DNA from: Neotamlana laminarinivorans
Lineage (GTDB): Bacteria; Bacteroidota; Bacteroidia; Flavobacteriales; Flavobacteriaceae
DNA: 64,000 nt
Direction: 5' to 3'
NCBI RefSeq assembly: GCF_020523925.1
Contig: NZ_JAJAPW010000005.1
Location: 1-64,000, forward strand
A program made the position numbers and the translations under genes. The number at the start of each line of letters is the position of its first letter. The first letter of the stretch is position 1. This document shows positions 17,388 to 26,540 of this stretch, piece by piece. The notes under the pieces were generated by a model, which was not told the origin of the DNA, did no database searches, and saw only the letters and a program-made list of their open reading frames with translations.

Positions 17388-18509
17388 ATGGCTAGTAAGG
17401 AAAGAAGCGTAAAGCTTGATACATATAAGATTTTTGAAAGTATATTTAATTATGCTAACGGAGGTATTGCCATTGTTAGCTTAAAGGGCGATTGGATAAA
17501 GGTTAATGACAGCATTGAAAAAACTCTTGGCTATACTAAGGAGGAATTATACAAAATAAGGTTTCAAGATATTACTCATAAGGATGATTTGGATAAAGAT
17601 CTTTCCCAAATGCATGCTCTATTAAATAATGAGATTGAAAGTTACCAAATGGAGAAACGTTATTTTCACAAAGCGGGTCATATTATTTGGGCACTTTTAT
17701 CAGTTTCATTAGTTAAGGATGAACTTGGAAAACCGTTACATTTCATATCTCAAATTCATGATATTTCTAATCAAAAATCTGCAAATAAAGATTTTGAAGT
17801 TATGCTTGATGTAGCTAAAGAACAAAATTCCAGATTGTCTAATTTTGCTAATATTATAACCCATAATTTAAGAACTCACGCATCAAATCTAGAAGTTTTA
17901 TTTGGATTTATTGAAGAGGAAGATGCGAATCTAATTTTAAAAAATGATAATTTTAAATATTTAAAAGAATCTATCCTTAATTTAAATGAAACGGTTTCCC
18001 ATTTGTCTGAAATAGCCAAAATTCGAGCAGTCTCCGAAACTAAAATGAAATCGTTAAGTTTACAGTTGTATGTTAAAAATGCTATATACAACGTTAGTGC
18101 AATACTTAAAAAGAATAACTTTGAAATAGTTAATAACATTAATCCAGATCATCACTTAAAAGCTATACCTGCTTATTTAGATAGTATAATATTAAATCTT
18201 ATAACGAATTCTATAAAATATAGAAGTAAAGAAAGACAAGGTAAGGTTGTATTATCTAGCTATACAGAAAATAATTTTATAGTTTTTTCTATAAAAGATA
18301 ATGGTATTGGTATAGATTTAGAAGCACATGGTAAAGAGCTTTTTCAAATGTATAAAACATTTCATAGAAATAAAGATGCTATTGGTTTGGGGTTATTTAT
18401 TACCCGTACACAAGTAGAATCAATGGGAGGCAAAATTACTGTTGAAAGTGATGTAAATATAGGAACCACATTTAATGTTTTTCTTAAAAATGCTGAAACT
18501 ATTTTGTAG
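17388..18509 (+). CDS. PAS-domain sensor histidine kinase (orphan, soluble)
   Basis: A 373-residue protein with one PAS domain plus PAC segment (about 12-130: NGGIAIVSLKGDWIKVNDSIEKTLGYTKEEL ... FISQIHDISNQK), an HWE/HisKA-like dimerisation helix with phospho-acceptor His159 in ITHNLRTHASNLE, and an HATPase domain (about 255-370: N-box LNLITNSIKYRS, G1 DNGIGID, G2 GLGLFITRTQVESMGG). No transmembrane segment is seen, so it should sense a cytosolic signal. The HNLR variant of the H-box is common in Bacteroidota PAS kinases. No response regulator is adjacent. Confidence 0.9.
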   Translation: MASKERSVKLDTYKIFESIFNYANGGIAIVSLKGDWIKVNDSIEKTLGYTKEELYKIRFQDITHKDDLDKDLSQMHALLNNEIESYQMEKRYFHKAGHIIWALLSVSLVKDELGKPLHFISQIHDISNQKSANKDFEVMLDVAKEQNSRLSNFANIITHNLRTHASNLEVLFGFIEEEDANLILKNDNFKYLKESILNLNETVSHLSEIAKIRAVSETKMKSLSLQLYVKNAIYNVSAILKKNNFEIVNNINPDHHLKAIPAYLDSIILNLITNSIKYRSKERQGKVVLSSYTENNFIVFSIKDNGIGIDLEAHGKELFQMYKTFHRNKDAIGLGLFITRTQVESMGGKITVESDVNIGTTFNVFLKNAETIL

Positions 18510-18512
18510 TTA

Positions 18513-20006
18513 CTACCTGTTTCTCCAGAAAAAAGGAGTTAACAATATAAGTACTGTAAAGAGCTCTAAACGCCCTATTAGCATTAAAAACGAGGCCCAC
18601 CATTGCCCTAAAAGTGGAATGGCGGCGTAATTATTTACAGGTCCAAAATCTCCTAAAGCTGGTCCTACATTTCCTAAAGTAGATGCGGCTAAACCAATTG
18701 CCGATTTATAATCTATACCAAACATAGAAAACACCAAGGCTCCAATTATAAACGATAGCATATACAGAATAAAGAAGCCTAAAATATTAAATACAATACC
18801 GCCTTCAATAGCTTTTTTATTGTATCGAACAGGTATAATAGCGTTTGGGTGTAATGCACGTTTAAATTCTAAAAATCCATTTTTAATTAAAATTAAATGG
18901 CGTACTACTTTTACACCTCCAGATGTACTTCCTGCAGAACCTCCAAGAAACATAATGCCAAAAAAGAATACCATTAAAAATGGAGTCCATAAGGTATAAT
19001 CTGCAGAAACAAAACCAGTAGTTGTAATTACACTAATGATTTGAAATAAAGCATGCCTAAAAACACTTTCTGCTTTTCCCCAAACCATCGGATGATTAAT
19101 AGAAGACTCTGTTAAATCGGCTTTAAAATAGATAATAACAGATGCTATGATGGTAAAAATTAATATAAATTTAAAATATAACCTAAGTTCTTCATCACGT
19201 AACGCCTTTTGAATTTTTCCTTTGAAAGCAAAATAACTTAATACAAAATTAGTTCCTGCTAAAAACATGAATAGGATTATTATGTATTGAATAATAGGTT
19301 GGTCGTTCCAGTAAGCCACACTAGCATTTTTTGTAGAAAATCCTCCGGTGGATAGTGTACAAAGCGCATGGTTTATAGCATCAAAAAACGACATACCTGC
19401 TAAACTTAAAAATAAAGTTTCTGCTGCGGTATATCCAAAATAAATTAGCCATAAGCGTTTTGCTGTATCTGTAATTCTTGGGTGAAGTTTATCTGCGCTA
19501 GGGCCTGGAGCTTCAGCAGCAAAAAGTTGCATGCCACCAATGCCTAAAAGCGGTAGAATGGCGATTGCCAATACAATAATACCCATGCCACCAATCCAGT
19601 GTGTTAAGCTACGCCAGAATAATACGCCTTTAGGTACGGCTTCAATATCATTTAAAATAGAAGCACCCGTAGTGGTGTAACCCGACATGGTTTCAAAAAA
19701 TGCATTTGTAAAATTTGGTATGCTATCTGTAAAGATATAAGGTAAAGAACCTGATAAAGACATTATTATCCAACCGAAAGTTACTACAATATAACCTTCG
19801 CGTTTATTCATTTCTTTAATATGATTTTTTGTAAAAAACATAACAATAACACCAAGAAACAAAGTGGTAATACCTGCTAAACCAAGTTGGCCAGTTACGC
19901 CATCTTTATAAAGAAAGCTTATTAGAGTAGATAGTAGCATAAACGCCCCATTAAACAATAATAGAGAGCCTAAAAAGTAAAAAATGATTTTGTAATTAAG
20001 TTTCAT
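18513..20006 (-). CDS. trkH: Trk potassium transporter membrane subunit
   Basis: TrkH/KtrB-type K+ channel subunit of the inner membrane, 497 residues, with about ten helices in four pseudo-repeats. Each repeat has a selectivity-filter-like loop: TTTGAS, LSTGGFST, TTTGFVSADYT and LGNVGPALGDFGP. It lies 9 bases after trkA on the same strand and forms an operon with it. It is convergent with the PAS kinase, with only three bases between the stop codons and no terminator there. Confidence 0.96.
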   Translation of the reverse strand: MKLNYKIIFYFLGSLLLFNGAFMLLSTLISFLYKDGVTGQLGLAGITTLFLGVIVMFFTKNHIKEMNKREGYIVVTFGWIIMSLSGSLPYIFTDSIPNFTNAFFETMSGYTTTGASILNDIEAVPKGVLFWRSLTHWIGGMGIIVLAIAILPLLGIGGMQLFAAEAPGPSADKLHPRITDTAKRLWLIYFGYTAAETLFLSLAGMSFFDAINHALCTLSTGGFSTKNASVAYWNDQPIIQYIIILFMFLAGTNFVLSYFAFKGKIQKALRDEELRLYFKFILIFTIIASVIIYFKADLTESSINHPMVWGKAESVFRHALFQIISVITTTGFVSADYTLWTPFLMVFFFGIMFLGGSAGSTSGGVKVVRHLILIKNGFLEFKRALHPNAIIPVRYNKKAIEGGIVFNILGFFILYMLSFIIGALVFSMFGIDYKSAIGLAASTLGNVGPALGDFGPVNNYAAIPLLGQWWASFLMLIGRLELFTVLILLTPFFWRNR

Positions 20007-20015
20007 TTTGAGGTT

Positions 20016-21365
20016 TTAGCGGAATAATTTTTCTACGCCTTTAATAGATTGTAATAAGCTGCAAACTACTACACGGTCGCCTTCTCGAATTTTAAAATCA
20101 CCAAGAGCAATTTGTCCTATACCATCTCGAATTACGCCGCCAATAATGGCAGATCGAGGAAAATCTAATTTTTTTATGTATTTGTTGCAAATTTCAGATG
20201 ATGCCTTAACTTCAAATTCTAACAACTCAGCATTCATGTTGTTAAGCTTTGTCATGGCAACAACTTCACCTTTTCTAATATATCTAAAAATATTATTAGC
20301 AGCCAGAAGTTTTTTATTAATTAAAGTTTCAATACCAACGGATTGGGATAACTCAAAATAGTCCATGTTTTCTACTAAAGCTACCGTTTTTTTTACGTCT
20401 TTAGACTTAGCTACTAAACAAGACATAATGTTAGTTTCAGAGTTTTCACCTACAGCAATAAAGGCATCCATGTCGCTTATGTTTTCTTCATCTAATAATT
20501 GAACATTTCTACCATCGCTATGTATTACAAGAACTTTGGGTAAATCGTCAGCAATATCAAAAGCACGTTCTTTATTTTCAACAAAAAGTTTAACATTAAA
20601 ACCTTTTTCAGCTAAATCTCTTGCGGTTTTAAACCCTATTTTGCTTCCACCTAAAACCATTACGTTTTTAATGTCGCGGTTAGCTTTACCGGTTAATCGG
20701 CATAGCTCTTCGCCTCCGTTTTCTGTAGTTATAAAAACTACGGTATCCCCTTTTTGAAATTTGGTATCACCTCTAGGAATAATTGTGTATTGTGCCCCAA
20801 AACGTTGAATAGCAATAGGAACAAAATGAATTTCAGGGAAAATTTTAGCAGCTTCTTTAACTGTTTTACCAACAAATAAAGCCGAACGAGATAGAACAAT
20901 TCGAGCCATTTTTAAAGCGCCTTCTTCAAACTCGTAAGCATCTGTAAAAGAAGATTGTTTAAGAGATAATTCAATTTCTGATGCAGCTAAAGATTCTGGC
21001 GATATAAGCTCGTCTATACCAAATTTGGTAAAGCCTAACTCTTCTTTATGCCTAATAAACTCTGTATTTGTAATTCTAGCAATGGTTTTGTCTGAACCTA
21101 ATTGTTTAGCTAAAACACAAGCCGTAATATTAGTTGTTTCACTTGAGGTTACAGCTATAAAAAGGTCGCTGTTTTCTACTTGCGCATCCTTTAAAATAGC
21201 TCTAGAAGTAGAGTCGCCTCGAATAACCTTAATATCTAAATGCGTATCGGCATAGGCTAAGCTATCTTTATCTACATCTATTAGCGTAATTTCTTGCGAT
21301 TCGTAAGATAATAATTTGGCTAAATGAAATCCTACTTCACCAGCACCTGCAATAATTATTTTCAT
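20016..21365 (-). CDS. trkA: Trk system NAD-binding regulatory subunit
   Basis: Peripheral gating subunit of the Trk potassium system, about 449 residues. It is a double RCK protein: Rossmann domain 1 begins MKIIIAGAGEVGFHLAKLL, is followed by a TrkA-C domain, then a second Rossmann domain (NVMVLGGSKIGFKTARDLAE) and a second TrkA-C (about residues 375-445). The open frame extends nine codons further upstream to 21392, but the family starts at MKIIIAGAGEVG, so I place the start at 21365. Its partner trkH follows after 9 bases. Confidence 0.93.
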   Translation of the reverse strand: MKIIIAGAGEVGFHLAKLLSYESQEITLIDVDKDSLAYADTHLDIKVIRGDSTSRAILKDAQVENSDLFIAVTSSETTNITACVLAKQLGSDKTIARITNTEFIRHKEELGFTKFGIDELISPESLAASEIELSLKQSSFTDAYEFEEGALKMARIVLSRSALFVGKTVKEAAKIFPEIHFVPIAIQRFGAQYTIIPRGDTKFQKGDTVVFITTENGGEELCRLTGKANRDIKNVMVLGGSKIGFKTARDLAEKGFNVKLFVENKERAFDIADDLPKVLVIHSDGRNVQLLDEENISDMDAFIAVGENSETNIMSCLVAKSKDVKKTVALVENMDYFELSQSVGIETLINKKLLAANNIFRYIRKGEVVAMTKLNNMNAELLEFEVKASSEICNKYIKKLDFPRSAIIGGVIRDGIGQIALGDFKIREGDRVVVCSLLQSIKGVEKLFR

Positions 21366-21449
21366 TTTCCAGTATAATAAAAAGTAGTGCAAATATAGTA
21401 CAATTAGGTTTTTTGAATAAAATTAATTCGATATAATTCCTTAATAGCC

Positions 21450-21482
21450 TTTGTGCATTAGTTTTATAAAAGGTTATCTTTG
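21450..21482 (+). promoter_or_regulatory. menG-porT promoter
   Basis: TTTG at 21450-21453, 21 bases, then TATCTTTG at 21475-21482, a strong match. It lies 17 bases before the TTG start codon. Confidence 0.7.
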
Positions 21483-21499
21483 CATAAAAAATATATAGT

Positions 21500-22225
21500 T
21501 TGTTAAAAGTTAAACCTTATAAAAATAGCGACCTAGGAAAAAAAGAACAGGTAGCAAAAATGTTTGATACTATTTCTGAAGATTATGATGGGTTAAACCG
21601 TGTAATTTCTTTTGGTATAGATGTTAAGTGGCGTAAAAAAGTTGTAAAAATGGTAGAGGCAGCTAAGCCAGATTCTATTTTAGATATAGCAACTGGTACA
21701 GGAGACTTAGCTATTAATTTATCGCAAACTTCGGCCTCAAAAATAGTAGGATTAGATATTAGTGCAGGTATGCTTGAGGTGGGTAAAATAAAAATAAAAA
21801 AGAAAGCCCTACAGAATAAAATTGATATGGTTTTAGGCGATAGTGAAAATTTGCCTTTTGAAGATAATAGTTTTGATGCTATAACAGTAGCCTTTGGGGT
21901 TAGAAATTTTGAAACTCTAGAAAATGGATTAAAAGAAATTTTAAGAGTTTTAAAACCTGGAGGTACGTTTGTAATTTTAGAAACTTCTGTGCCAACCAAA
22001 ACACCGTTTAAACAAGGGTACAATATTTATACAAAACATATAATGCCAATGATTGGTAAAATATTTTCTAAAGATAGAAGTGCTTATAAATATTTAAGCG
22101 AATCGGCTTCTGTTTTTCCTTACGGAGAAGCGTTAAACAATATTTTGCGAAAAATTGGGTTTATAGATGTTAAAGATTTTCCACAAACTTTGGGTGTGGC
22201 AACTATTTATAAATCATCGAAGTGA
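21500..22225 (+). CDS. menG: demethylmenaquinone methyltransferase
   Basis: SAM-dependent C-methyltransferase (UbiE/MenG family) of the last step of menaquinone synthesis, 241 residues. Motifs: [30 protein letters not shown] at the N-terminus, SAM-binding [11 protein letters not shown] near 63-73, and the second signature around [28 protein letters not shown]. The start is TTG at 21500: a stop lies just upstream at 21485, and the next ATG at 21560 would cut into the conserved N-terminus ([11 protein letters not shown]). porT starts four bases after the stop, so the two form an operon. Confidence 0.95.
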   Translation: MLKVKPYKNSDLGKKEQVAKMFDTISEDYDGLNRVISFGIDVKWRKKVVKMVEAAKPDSILDIATGTGDLAINLSQTSASKIVGLDISAGMLEVGKIKIKKKALQNKIDMVLGDSENLPFEDNSFDAITVAFGVRNFETLENGLKEILRVLKPGGTFVILETSVPTKTPFKQGYNIYTKHIMPMIGKIFSKDRSAYKYLSESASVFPYGEALNNILRKIGFIDVKDFPQTLGVATIYKSSK

Positions 22226-22229
22226 TAAT

Positions 22230-22961
22230 ATGAAGCATTTTTTTGCAGTTGTAGCGTTTTTATTTGTTATTCAAAATTCTCAAGCACAACTTTTTAAAAA
22301 GGAAAAAGTAACCTATGATGCCAATCAAGGAAGAGGAACAACCGATAATAATTTACTACGTTGGGGCTATTACTTAGGTTTAAGTTCGTACGATTTTAAT
22401 TTTGATTATTACGAAGATTTACGCGATGTTTATGTTAAAAGAACTGCAGGCTTTAATGTAGGACTTATTGGAAATTTAAGAATTAATAAGTTTTTAGATT
22501 TACGTTTAGAGCCAGGGTTGGTTATAACCACCAGAGAGTTAAATTATAGCGAAGAGTATTTTCAAGATTTTGCAGACTTAGGAAGCCATGATTTGGTTCG
22601 TGAAGTAAAATCAACCTACATACATTTTCCGTTGTTATTAAAAGTTTCTACAAAGCGTGTAAATAACTTTAAGCCATTTGTAGTTGGTGGTGTTTCTACA
22701 GCTATTAATTTATCTAGCAACGAAAGTAACCCAGAAGATAATAGTAGTGGACAGTTTAGAATGACTAAAAATGCCTTTTTTTATGAGCTTGGGTTTGGTA
22801 TAGATTTTTATTTACATAATTTTAAATTTACACCATCGGTACGAGGTGTTTTTGCCCTTAGTGATGAGTTAGTAAGAGACGAAGACCCAAACAGCCCGTG
22901 GACTAGTAATATTGCTAGTATGAAAACTCGTGGCGTATTTATAAATTTCACATTTCAATAA
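22230..22961 (+). CDS. porT: PorT-like outer-membrane beta-barrel protein (type IX secretion)
   Basis: A 243-residue protein with signal peptide MKHFFAVVAFLFVIQNSQAQ. The rest alternates strands as expected for an eight-stranded barrel: LRINKFLDLRLEPGLVIT, TYIHFPLLLKVSTKR, FKPFVVGGVSTAINL, FFYELGFGIDFYL, FKFTPSVRGVFAL and TRGVFINFTFQ. Length, sequence pattern and position directly after menG fit PorT/SprT, needed for type IX secretion in Bacteroidota. An upstream in-frame start (22167) would overlap menG and add a non-signal extension, so ATG 22230 is preferred. It would serve the export of T9SS cargo such as the alginate lyase in this window. Confidence 0.82.
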   Translation: MKHFFAVVAFLFVIQNSQAQLFKKEKVTYDANQGRGTTDNNLLRWGYYLGLSSYDFNFDYYEDLRDVYVKRTAGFNVGLIGNLRINKFLDLRLEPGLVITTRELNYSEEYFQDFADLGSHDLVREVKSTYIHFPLLLKVSTKRVNNFKPFVVGGVSTAINLSSNESNPEDNSSGQFRMTKNAFFYELGFGIDFYLHNFKFTPSVRGVFALSDELVRDEDPNSPWTSNIASMKTRGVFINFTFQ

Positions 22962-22987
22962 AAACACTAACAAAAATTATTGTACGT

Positions 22988-23725
22988 TTAATCTCTTCGT
23001 TTAAACTCACTTAATAAAATAGCTGTTGCTGTAGCAACGTTTAAACTTTCGGTTGCTTGTAAACTACCAAACCGTGGTATAGATATTTTTTCTGAAATAA
23101 AAGCTTCAATAGTTGTGCTAATACCGTTTGCCTCATTACCCATAACCAAAATTCCGTTATTTAAATCTTGTTTCTGGTAAATATTTTCACCTTCCATAAA
23201 AGCACCATAAATGGGTAAGTTAGTATTTTTTAAATACTCCTGTAAATCTACATAATTAACATTTACCCTAGTTATCGATCCCATTGTTGCTTGTATAACT
23301 TTAGGGTTGTAGCAATCTACCGTTTGATTACTACAAATTAGATTTTTAATACCAAACCAATCGCAAAGTCTAATAATAGTACCTAAATTTCCAGGATCTC
23401 CAATGTCGTCAAGGGCAAGAATTAATCCAGAATTTTCAGGTTTTTTAAAGGAGGGTATTTTAAAAACAGCTAAAGCAGTGTTGGGTGAAGATAAAAAACT
23501 AATACGTTTTAATTCAGATGAAGTGATTACTATTTCCTTGTCTGTATTGTAACTATTGGCATCAAATTTGTTGTGTTCTGTGGTGTAAATTTTGAAGAGC
23601 TCAAAACTAGACTGAAGCAATTCGTTTATAGTTTTTAAGCCTTCAACAACAAATAAACCATGTTGCTGTCTATACTTTTTTTGCTTTAAACTAGTTATTA
23701 ATTTTATTTGACTTTTTGAAAGCAT
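22988..23725 (-). CDS. TrmH/SpoU-family RNA 2'-O-methyltransferase
   Basis: A SPOUT-fold enzyme of 245 residues. The N-terminal substrate-binding part (HGLFVVEGLKTINELL) is followed by the three SpoU motifs: DDIGDPGNLGTIIRLCDWFG, GILVMGNEANGIS and IPRFGSLQATESLNVATATAILL. It would methylate a ribose in tRNA or rRNA; the exact site cannot be read. It is divergent from the TamL gene across a region with an 18-base perfect palindrome. Confidence 0.92.
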   Translation of the reverse strand: MLSKSQIKLITSLKQKKYRQQHGLFVVEGLKTINELLQSSFELFKIYTTEHNKFDANSYNTDKEIVITSSELKRISFLSSPNTALAVFKIPSFKKPENSGLILALDDIGDPGNLGTIIRLCDWFGIKNLICSNQTVDCYNPKVIQATMGSITRVNVNYVDLQEYLKNTNLPIYGAFMEGENIYQKQDLNNGILVMGNEANGISTTIEAFISEKISIPRFGSLQATESLNVATATAILLSEFKRRD

Positions 23726-23776
23726 AGTAATGTATTCTGGTTAAGAATTGCAAATATTAATAAGTTATGTTACTTG

Positions 23777-23794
23777 ATTACTTAATTAAGTAAT
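23777..23794. promoter_or_regulatory. 18-bp perfect palindrome between trmH and tamL
   Basis: ATTACTTAATTAAGTAAT is a perfect palindrome in the divergent promoter region, about 20 bases before the -7 element used toward tamL. It may be an operator. Confidence 0.4.
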
Positions 23795-23812
23795 TTTTTC
23801 TTTTAAAAGCTG

Positions 23813-23820
23813 TATTTTTG
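23813..23820 (+). promoter_or_regulatory. tamL promoter -7 element
   Basis: TATTTTTG matches TAnnTTTG, 57 bases before the TTG start of the TamL gene. Confidence 0.5.
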
Positions 23821-23876
23821 ACTGCAAAACTAAGGATTATAAATTTTAAAAAGCTACTAAACCTTTATAACTACGT

Positions 23877-26414
23877 TTGAAAAATAGACTCTCAAAAATA
23901 TTAATTATAAGCATTTGTTTTAATTATTTTTCGTCCTGCGATAGTGTTAAAAGAGTTGCAGAAAACGATTATTTATTAGCCAAAAACACCATTAAAGTTA
24001 ATAATGAAAAAAATAATACAGAGGTTTTAAATAATTTACTTTATCAGCAATCTAACGTTAAAATCCCTTTAATAAATTTACCCTTACGTTTGCATGTTTA
24101 TAATTTAGCACGACCTAACATAGATTCAATTATAAATGAAAATATTTTTTTAAATACTAAGAAAAAGCAACGGTTAGAAAACTTTCTGTCAACAAAGCAA
24201 TTCGATAAATATATTCAATCTAAAAAAGATTTTAATACTTGGTTAAAAAATACAGGCGAAGCACCCGTAATTGTTGACGAAGATAAAGCGAGTAAAACCG
24301 TAACAAGATTTAACAATTATTACATTAATAACGGATGGTTTGATGTTGATGCTAATTATAAAATTGATAAAAAAGAAAATAAAAAAGCTGAGGTAACTTA
24401 CAATATTAATACGGGAAAAGCATATGTTTTAGATACTATAACAGCAAATATAAAATCGCCCATTGTTGATACTTTATATAAAGAAATAAAGAAAAAATCG
24501 TTACTAAAGCGCTTCGAACAGTATAAAACCGATAATTTTAATAATGAGCGCGATCGTATTTCTAGTGCTTTAAGAAATTCTGGGGTTTATCATTTTAAAT
24601 CCGATTACATAAACTATACTATAGATACCATTGGAACCAATAATAAGGTTAACGTTGGTATTAATATTTTAAACAGAGCAATAAGAACACCCGATTCAAC
24701 ACGACGAGAACCTTTTAAAATATATAAAGTTAGCGATGTAAATATAATAACAGATTATACTTTTGAAAACAGAGGAAAGCCCTTTAACGACTCCATAAAA
24801 TACAACGGTTTTAAAATTTATGCTTACGATAAAATTAAATATAACGCTAAGGCTTTAACCGATGCTGTATTTATTAATCCGGGTGGAGTTTATAAAGAAT
24901 TAGATAAAACGAGAACTTACAGGCACTTAAACGAACTCCGAACATTTAAATACCCCAATATTGAATACGTAGAGAAAGGTAAAAATAGACTAAGCGATAC
25001 TATTAGGCTTACACCCTTAAAAAAGTTTAATTTTGGTTTTAGCACCGATGCTTCACAAAGTGATATACAAATAGTTGGTTTTTCATTAAACCCAAGTTTA
25101 AAAATTAGAAATATATTTCGCGGAGCAGAAACATTCGAAATATCAGGGGTAGCATCAATTGGAGCTTCTACCGATGCTAATAGAAATAGTGATGAAGATC
25201 CATTTTTCGATATAAATGAATATGGCGTAGATTTTAAGCTAACAATACCAAGGCTATTTTCGCCGTTTTATACCGAGCCTTTTATACCAAAATACATGTC
25301 GCCAAGTACACAAATTAGTTTATCGGCAACAAGCCAAACTAATATTGGTTTAGACAAACAAAGCTTTAGCGGTGTGTTTAATTATAATTGGTATCCAAAT
25401 TCAAAAATTTCCAACCGATTAGATTTTTTTAATATTCAATATGTAAAAAACTTAAATATTGACAATTATTTTTCGGTATATACAACATCCTATAGCAACT
25501 TAAATGATATAGCTCAGGATCTTGGATATGTAACAGATGATGACGATTTAAGTATCCCAACCGAAGCTGATGAGTTTATTGATGATGTTTTATCTGGAAA
25601 CACAACTTTAACATCAGATGACGACGATTATATTACCGTATCTAACATTAATGAAAGAAAATTAAGGCTAACCGAAAATAACTTAATTCTAGCCTCAAGT
25701 TTTACTTTTACCAATGATGGTAGAACGAATTTATTTGATAACGATTTTTCTATATTTAAAGCAAAGTTAGAAGTATCGGGTAATTTATTTGCAACAGCTG
25801 CAGATTTAATGGGTTTCGAGCGTAATGCAGACAATCGTTTCGAAATTTTAAATGTTGCATTTTCACAATATACAAAAGCCGAGATCGATTATATAAAGCA
25901 TTGGGATTTAGGTAGAAATAACGTATTAGCATTTAGAAGCTTTTTGGGTATAGCAATACCTTACGGAAACTCTAACAGCATTCCTTTTTCTAAAAGTTAT
26001 TTTGCAGGAGGGCCAAACGATAATAGAGCTTGGACAGCCTACAGTTTAGGTCCGGGAAGTTTAGAAACCACTTACGAATTTAATGAAGCAAATTTTAAAC
26101 TAGCAGTAAGTGCAGAACAACGTTTTAACATTGTTGGTAGTTTAAATGGAGCTTTATTTGTTGATGCTGGTAACATTTGGAATGTATTAGATAATGTAGA
26201 CGATGATAGTGCAACACTAAGTAGTTTTACTTCATTAAAAGACATAGCTATTGGCTCTGGTTTTGGGCTCCGTTACGATTTTAGTTTCTTTGTATTTCGT
26301 TTCGATATTGGTTTTAAAACCTACGATCCTTCATACCAAGATGAAAACCGTTGGTTTAACGACTATAATTTTGCCAATGCGGTATACAATATAGGTATTA
26401 ATTACCCTTTTTAA
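23877..26414 (+). CDS. TamL-like BamA-superfamily outer-membrane lipoprotein
   Basis: An 845-residue Omp85 protein with a lipobox ending in Cys21 (NYFSSC), unlike BamA or TamA, which are not lipidated. The N-terminal half (about 25-385) is a POTRA-like region; the C-terminal half (about 390-845) is a 16-strand barrel starting at FNFGFSTDASQSD, with the inward loop FAGGPNDNRAW in place of the classical RGF, and ending on an aromatic-rich strand. These are features of TamL, the lipoprotein partner of TamB in Bacteroidota outer-membrane homeostasis. No tamB is adjacent here. The start is TTG at 23877, chosen because it gives the complete lipoprotein signal. Confidence 0.85.
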   Translation: MKNRLSKILIISICFNYFSSCDSVKRVAENDYLLAKNTIKVNNEKNNTEVLNNLLYQQSNVKIPLINLPLRLHVYNLARPNIDSIINENIFLNTKKKQRLENFLSTKQFDKYIQSKKDFNTWLKNTGEAPVIVDEDKASKTVTRFNNYYINNGWFDVDANYKIDKKENKKAEVTYNINTGKAYVLDTITANIKSPIVDTLYKEIKKKSLLKRFEQYKTDNFNNERDRISSALRNSGVYHFKSDYINYTIDTIGTNNKVNVGINILNRAIRTPDSTRREPFKIYKVSDVNIITDYTFENRGKPFNDSIKYNGFKIYAYDKIKYNAKALTDAVFINPGGVYKELDKTRTYRHLNELRTFKYPNIEYVEKGKNRLSDTIRLTPLKKFNFGFSTDASQSDIQIVGFSLNPSLKIRNIFRGAETFEISGVASIGASTDANRNSDEDPFFDINEYGVDFKLTIPRLFSPFYTEPFIPKYMSPSTQISLSATSQTNIGLDKQSFSGVFNYNWYPNSKISNRLDFFNIQYVKNLNIDNYFSVYTTSYSNLNDIAQDLGYVTDDDDLSIPTEADEFIDDVLSGNTTLTSDDDDYITVSNINERKLRLTENNLILASSFTFTNDGRTNLFDNDFSIFKAKLEVSGNLFATAADLMGFERNADNRFEILNVAFSQYTKAEIDYIKHWDLGRNNVLAFRSFLGIAIPYGNSNSIPFSKSYFAGGPNDNRAWTAYSLGPGSLETTYEFNEANFKLAVSAEQRFNIVGSLNGALFVDAGNIWNVLDNVDDDSATLSSFTSLKDIAIGSGFGLRYDFSFFVFRFDIGFKTYDPSYQDENRWFNDYNFANAVYNIGINYPF

Positions 26415-26494
26415 AAATACATTTACTACAACGTTTTAGGGTTATTTTAGGGTTAAATAAGTAATTAGCAATAATTAAATTGTTAAAAATTGAT

Positions 26495-26502
26495 TACTTT
26501 TG
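26495..26502 (+). promoter_or_regulatory. fbaA promoter -7 element
   Basis: TACTTTTG matches TAnnTTTG. It lies inside the 5' extension of the open frame, which supports starting fbaA at 26541 and not 26490. Confidence 0.55.
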
Positions 26503-26540
26503 AAGTAAGACTAATTAAAAAAATAAAATCAAACATAAAC

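Noticed and set aside
26490-26540. Upstream TTG as the fbaA start
   Set aside because: The stretch contains the -7 promoter element and is not part of the family's N-terminus.
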